Under the pieces are notes generated by a model. That model saw only the letters and a list, made by a program, of their open reading frames with translations, was not told where the DNA came from and ran no database searches. From assembly GCF_042432905.1 (NCBI RefSeq), contig NZ_JBHLWI010000027.1, forward strand, positions 1 through 64,000: DNA of 64,000 bases, in the 5' to 3' direction. Position 1 is the first letter of the stretch, and the number at the start of each line of letters is the position of its first letter. This document shows positions 61,306 to 64,000 of the stretch, one piece after another. The translations under genes and the position numbers were made by a program. The DNA comes from Fontibacter flavus (lineage in GTDB: Bacteria > Bacteroidota > Bacteroidia > Cytophagales > Cyclobacteriaceae).

Positions 61306-62220
61306 TTATTTCTCAGAAAGGTTAGTTTGGTCCAAAGCATTGATGATATCCGCTATCAACTCCACGGCAGCCACATAAAAATCCGGTTGGATATTCTCAA
61401 ACGTATCAGTTTCCTGATGATAATCTTCATGGTCTTCCACACCGAAATAGATAAATGGAATTCCATTCAAGTGAAACTGTGAATGGTCAGAAGCCAAAGT
61501 CCAGTCCTGCATCCCAGAGTCTGGTTGGTCATGACCAAAAAGCAGTTCGGGACTCCTTCCTTCTGAAACTTTCTGCATGGTTGGTTTTAAAAATGGATAA
61601 TGGTAAGTTCCTACTGCATAGAGCTGGTTGTCATCATTTCTGCTGATCATGTCCATATTGATATTGAGAACAACCTGTTGTAACGGAAATGGAAAGTCAC
61701 TGACAAGTGCCTTTGCTCCCTGATGCCCCATTTCTTCAGCATCCAAGGCCACAAACATCATAGAATGCTGGGGCCTGTTTTTAGTATAATAAGAAGCCAA
61801 AGCCATCACAGCAGCTGCACCAGAGGCATTATCATCTGCACCGTTGAAGATCTTCTCTCCCTGACGGCCGATATGGTCATAATGCGCCATCACCACAATA
61901 ATTTTTTCGCTTTGAGATCCCGGAATAAAAGCAACAATATTAGCGGCATTTTCATACAGTTTGCCATCTCTTCTATTCCTGAAATCAAAATATTGGGTGT
62001 GATCGGGATATTGGGAACTCAGACCCAAAGCTTGAAAGCGGGCTTTGATATAATCCATTGCCTTTAACCCTCCTTCAGACAAGGGCTTCCTCCCTTCCAG
62101 TTCGTCGGAAGATAAGTAAGCAATATCCTCCAACAACTGCCCTGCATCAATTTTTTGCCCAAAAGACAAATTGGATTCAATGCAAAAAATCAGCACAAAT
62201 ATTCTCAATAAATTCATCAT
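61306..62220 (-). CDS. M28 family zinc metallopeptidase, exported
   Basis: 304 aa with a signal peptide (about 1-21, LSFGQ). The di-zinc site of M28 peptidases is visible: HYDHIG (His), NGADDNASGAAAVM (bridging Asp), DAEEMGHQGA (catalytic Glu and ligand), INMDMI (Asp) and a C-terminal YFGVEDHEDYHQ (His). It is probably an aminopeptidase or glutamine-cyclotransferase-like enzyme of the periplasm. Two ATGs (62220 and 62217). Divergent from the 328-aa unknown gene. Confidence 0.9.
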   Translation of the reverse strand: MMNLLRIFVLIFCIESNLSFGQKIDAGQLLEDIAYLSSDELEGRKPLSEGGLKAMDYIKARFQALGLSSQYPDHTQYFDFRNRRDGKLYENAANIVAFIPGSQSEKIIVVMAHYDHIGRQGEKIFNGADDNASGAAAVMALASYYTKNRPQHSMMFVALDAEEMGHQGAKALVSDFPFPLQQVVLNINMDMISRNDDNQLYAVGTYHYPFLKPTMQKVSEGRSPELLFGHDQPDSGMQDWTLASDHSQFHLNGIPFIYFGVEDHEDYHQETDTFENIQPDFYVAAVELIADIINALDQTNLSEK

Positions 62221-62292
62221 ATTAGAGTTTCAATTTCATCGTTAGTATATTCGTAAAAATAGTAAGGAATCCTTCGCAGTATAAAACCACTT

Positions 62293-63279
62293 ATGAAATA
62301 TTATCCTTTCCTGCTGATTCTTTTTTTTCAGAGCACTGTCTCTTGGTCGCAGGGTAGCCTTCCGGAATTTTTTTTGGATGGAAAATCAGTAGTGATGATT
62401 TCCAGTTCCCCGCAGGCAAGACCAGCACTGGAATGGCAGCAAATAGCTGAACACATACATCCTGCCTTGGTGCAAGCGGGCGGAGACCCGGTTTCCTATT
62501 ATGAGCTGGAAGACATTGCCTTATCTGAAGAAATACAAGCTGGCTATGCTTCAGCCTTTAGCAAGAGGCAAATCCGATCTATTGTCCTGGTCACAAGAAA
62601 ATCAAATGGTACTTTTGAAATTCATTTTGCTCCTTTTACAGGTAACAGAAATATCATTCCCAATTCAGGTGTATCCAATATTCAAGCGGCGAACCTAGAG
62701 GATCTGACAGAGACACTGAATGCTATCGGACAAACAGTGAAAAGTAAAAACTTATTGGTTTTGGAGGTACCTGAGTATCCAAATTCAGAAGCAGGAATTC
62801 AGGGCACAAAAAGATTTATCAATAAAAACCCACTCAACCTGAACGTTTTCAAGCTCGGAATCCCTCTTTCCGGTACTATAGGTGATGCAGGACTTTTGAG
62901 TGCTTATCGATATGATTTACTTGGCAAGTCCGAACAGACTATTTTGGCCGAACAGGCTGCTGAAAAAGCAGGAATGGAAAGCATTTTTCAACAGTACTAT
63001 CCGCATCAGTTCGAATTCCTGACAACTGCCAAAAGTGATGCGGAATTGGTCAGAGAAAGAGTTCAGTTTATACTGGTAAGGCAGGAAGGCAAAGAAGGGG
63101 ACTTGATGCAAAGTATGGGAATACCGGTTGACAATCCGGAAGAAAGAACCAGGATAGTCGTCAAATACTATATCAGATTGATTGTCCGTGACGAATTATA
63201 TGTGGGAACCGAATGGGACGCCGATCCTGATTGGAGAAAAGCACTGATCAGTTTCCTCGAAAACCTGAAAAAAGAATAG
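62293..63279 (+). CDS. hypothetical exported protein
   Basis: 328 aa, signal peptide about 1-19 (VSWSQ). No domain recognised. Alternating alpha/beta pattern with segments such as GKSVVMISSSPQARPALEWQ, IRSIVLVTRKSNG and KNLLVLEVPEYPNSE, then a charged C-terminal half (QYYPHQFEFLT, RIVVKYYIRLIVRDELYVGTEW). The stop codon lies inside a strong hairpin. It is conserved-looking and clearly expressed from its own promoter, but I cannot name a function. Confidence 0.65.
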   Translation: MKYYPFLLILFFQSTVSWSQGSLPEFFLDGKSVVMISSSPQARPALEWQQIAEHIHPALVQAGGDPVSYYELEDIALSEEIQAGYASAFSKRQIRSIVLVTRKSNGTFEIHFAPFTGNRNIIPNSGVSNIQAANLEDLTETLNAIGQTVKSKNLLVLEVPEYPNSEAGIQGTKRFINKNPLNLNVFKLGIPLSGTIGDAGLLSAYRYDLLGKSEQTILAEQAAEKAGMESIFQQYYPHQFEFLTTAKSDAELVRERVQFILVRQEGKEGDLMQSMGIPVDNPEERTRIVVKYYIRLIVRDELYVGTEWDADPDWRKALISFLENLKKE

Positions 63280-63298
63280 GGGCCGATTGGCCCCTATT
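63275..63298 (+). terminator. hairpin overlapping the stop codon of the 328-aa gene
   Basis: Perfect 10-bp stem AATAGGGGCC/GGCCCCTATT (63275-63284 with 63289-63298) and a 4-base loop, which includes the TAG stop (63277-63279). A long T-run is missing, but the position suits termination. Confidence 0.6.
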
Positions 63299-63348
63299 TA
63301 TTTGCTATATATCGTCCGATTGGGTGATCAAACAACTTCAAGCATCTC

Positions 63349-63606
63349 TTATTTGTCAATAGATCCGGTAACTCTTTTCATAAAGGCATTCATAGCTTCC
63401 TTCTTATCCATGCCATCCTTTATCATTTGATTCACCTCCAATGTGCCATAAAGATTTGAAAGCAGCTCTCCCATGACTTCCAACTCTTCATCCTTCAACG
63501 AAGGAATCTCAGTCATATTTTCCAGTAGCTCAATTGTCTCGTGAACCCAATCTTCATCGTTGGCTTCAATAAAGCCCAATACATGCTTAATTATTGGCAA
63601 TCTCAT
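63349..63606 (-). CDS. DUF6952 family protein
   Basis: 85 aa, all-helical and acidic, with the family pattern MRLPIIKHVLGFIEANDEDW and a final AFMKRVTGSIDK. It overlaps the upstream thioredoxin gene by 20 bp. In Bacteroidota this small protein accompanies a thioredoxin and often a peroxiredoxin gene, suggesting a role in peroxide defence; the peroxiredoxin would lie to the right of the window. Confidence 0.8.
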   Translation of the reverse strand: MRLPIIKHVLGFIEANDEDWVHETIELLENMTEIPSLKDEELEVMGELLSNLYGTLEVNQMIKDGMDKKEAMNAFMKRVTGSIDK

Positions 63607-63901
63607 CGATCAATGATTTTAAAATGTCTTCTTTGTTGGTTTGGGTCTGATTGACTAATTGTCCACCTTTAAATGCAGCAAAGGTTGGCAGATTGGTTAC
63701 CTGCGCTAATTTTCTGGATTCAGGATTTTTCTCAGCATCAATGTAAATGAAAGTAATGCCCTCATAATCTCCTGACAATCTCTTCATTTTTGGCTTCATG
63801 ATTCTACAGTTACCGCACCATGTAGCACCGTATTGCACGATCACTTTTTCATTCTCATTGACAACTTCCTGTAATGTATCTGTAGCTAATTCCTGTAACA
63901 T
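63587..63901 (-). CDS. thioredoxin family protein
   Basis: 104 aa, one thioredoxin domain. Active site TWCGNC with Cys29 and Cys32, the cis-Pro in NLPTFAAFKGG, and the IDAEKNP loop. The Gly-Asn dipeptide between the cysteines, instead of the Gly-Pro of classic thioredoxins, is usual in this branch. No signal peptide, so cytoplasmic. Coupled to the DUF6952 gene by a 20-bp overlap. Confidence 0.92.
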   Translation of the reverse strand: MLQELATDTLQEVVNENEKVIVQYGATWCGNCRIMKPKMKRLSGDYEGITFIYIDAEKNPESRKLAQVTNLPTFAAFKGGQLVNQTQTNKEDILKSLIDEIANN

Positions 63902-63927
63902 ATTTTCAAGGTTTAATTTTCAGGATG

Positions 63928-63959
63928 CAAAGGTAAGGCTTATTGATTTTAAAACCCAA
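63928..63959 (-). promoter_or_regulatory. promoter for the thioredoxin-DUF6952 pair
   Basis: On the minus strand: TTG (63959-63957), 21-bp spacer, TACCTTTG (63935-63928), a perfect -7 match and the same octamer as at the tRNA promoter. The thioredoxin start codon (63901) is about 27 bp from the -7 end. Confidence 0.55.
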
Positions 63960-64000
63960 TTGATTTTATCAATATGCCATAGCTTAAACCGGATAGTGCT

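Noticed and set aside
1..64000. CRISPR array, prophage, integrase, insertion sequence or known riboswitch
   Set aside because: I looked through both strands for regular repeats, transposase or phage genes and structured leaders and saw none.

Overview
The window is about 64 kb of a Bacteroidota chromosome, most likely order Cytophagales and probably family Cyclobacteriaceae. The reasons are moderate-to-low GC, TonB-dependent receptors and a DUF4249 lipoprotein, promoters of the Bacteroidota type (TTG/TTTG, about 19-21 bp, TAnnTTTG), a flexixanthin-type carotenoid gene set, a kynurenine pathway pair, and many signal peptides ending before Gln. I see no insertion sequence, prophage, integrase or CRISPR array. 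The taxonomic call is inference from gene content.

Layout. 0.1-10 kb holds mostly housekeeping genes: a cupin isomerase-like protein, a large secreted Asp-box propeller protein, YceI, then recJ-lptB-GH3, and on the other strand a methyltransferase followed by mtgA. 10-16 kb has a tandem pair of DUF3857/transglutaminase-like proteins, a MaoC hydratase, and tcdA with a TatD nuclease. 16.5-28 kb is the pigment region: crtA, an Omp85-like barrel, a TonB receptor, crtW, ispH, crtB, crtI, an ECF sigma factor, a MerR/B12-domain regulator, crtZ and cruF. 28-35 kb has tag, a cytochrome bd operon (small membrane protein, cydA, cydB) divergent from a CRP-type regulator, a 1-Cys peroxiredoxin, a Rieske protein and csaA. 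35-40 kb has a SpoU methyltransferase, mutS, a PAS-LuxR regulator and two tRNA genes. 40-55 kb has a GMC dehydrogenase with its small Tat subunit, a barrel-less MG2/plug protein, an operon of TonB receptor, DUF4249 and a second MG2/plug protein, an amidase, a Tat-exported sugar-isomerase-like protein, and fumC. 56-60 kb has a RidA gene divergent from kynU-kmo, then a decayed propeller gene. 60.9-61.3 kb carries a candidate chromosomal replication origin with three perfect DnaA boxes at exact 10-bp spacing. The window ends with an M28 peptidase, an unknown secreted protein, and a thioredoxin/DUF6952 pair.

How the parts work together. ispH, crtB, crtI, crtW, crtZ and cruF together account for most steps from isopentenyl diphosphate to a ketolated, hydroxylated, 1'-hydroxylated carotenoid. 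A lycopene cyclase and a 3',4'-desaturase are not in the window. The sigma factor gene heads the crtI-crtB operon and the MerR gene follows crtZ, so regulation is built into the cluster. The CRP-type regulator has the recognition residues expected for GTGA half-sites, and a GTGA-N6-TCAC palindrome lies between it and the cytochrome bd operon. The strongest candidates for something new are the MG2/plug proteins tied to a TonB receptor and DUF4249 lipoprotein, the CarH-like regulator with an incomplete B12 signature, and the origin-like region.
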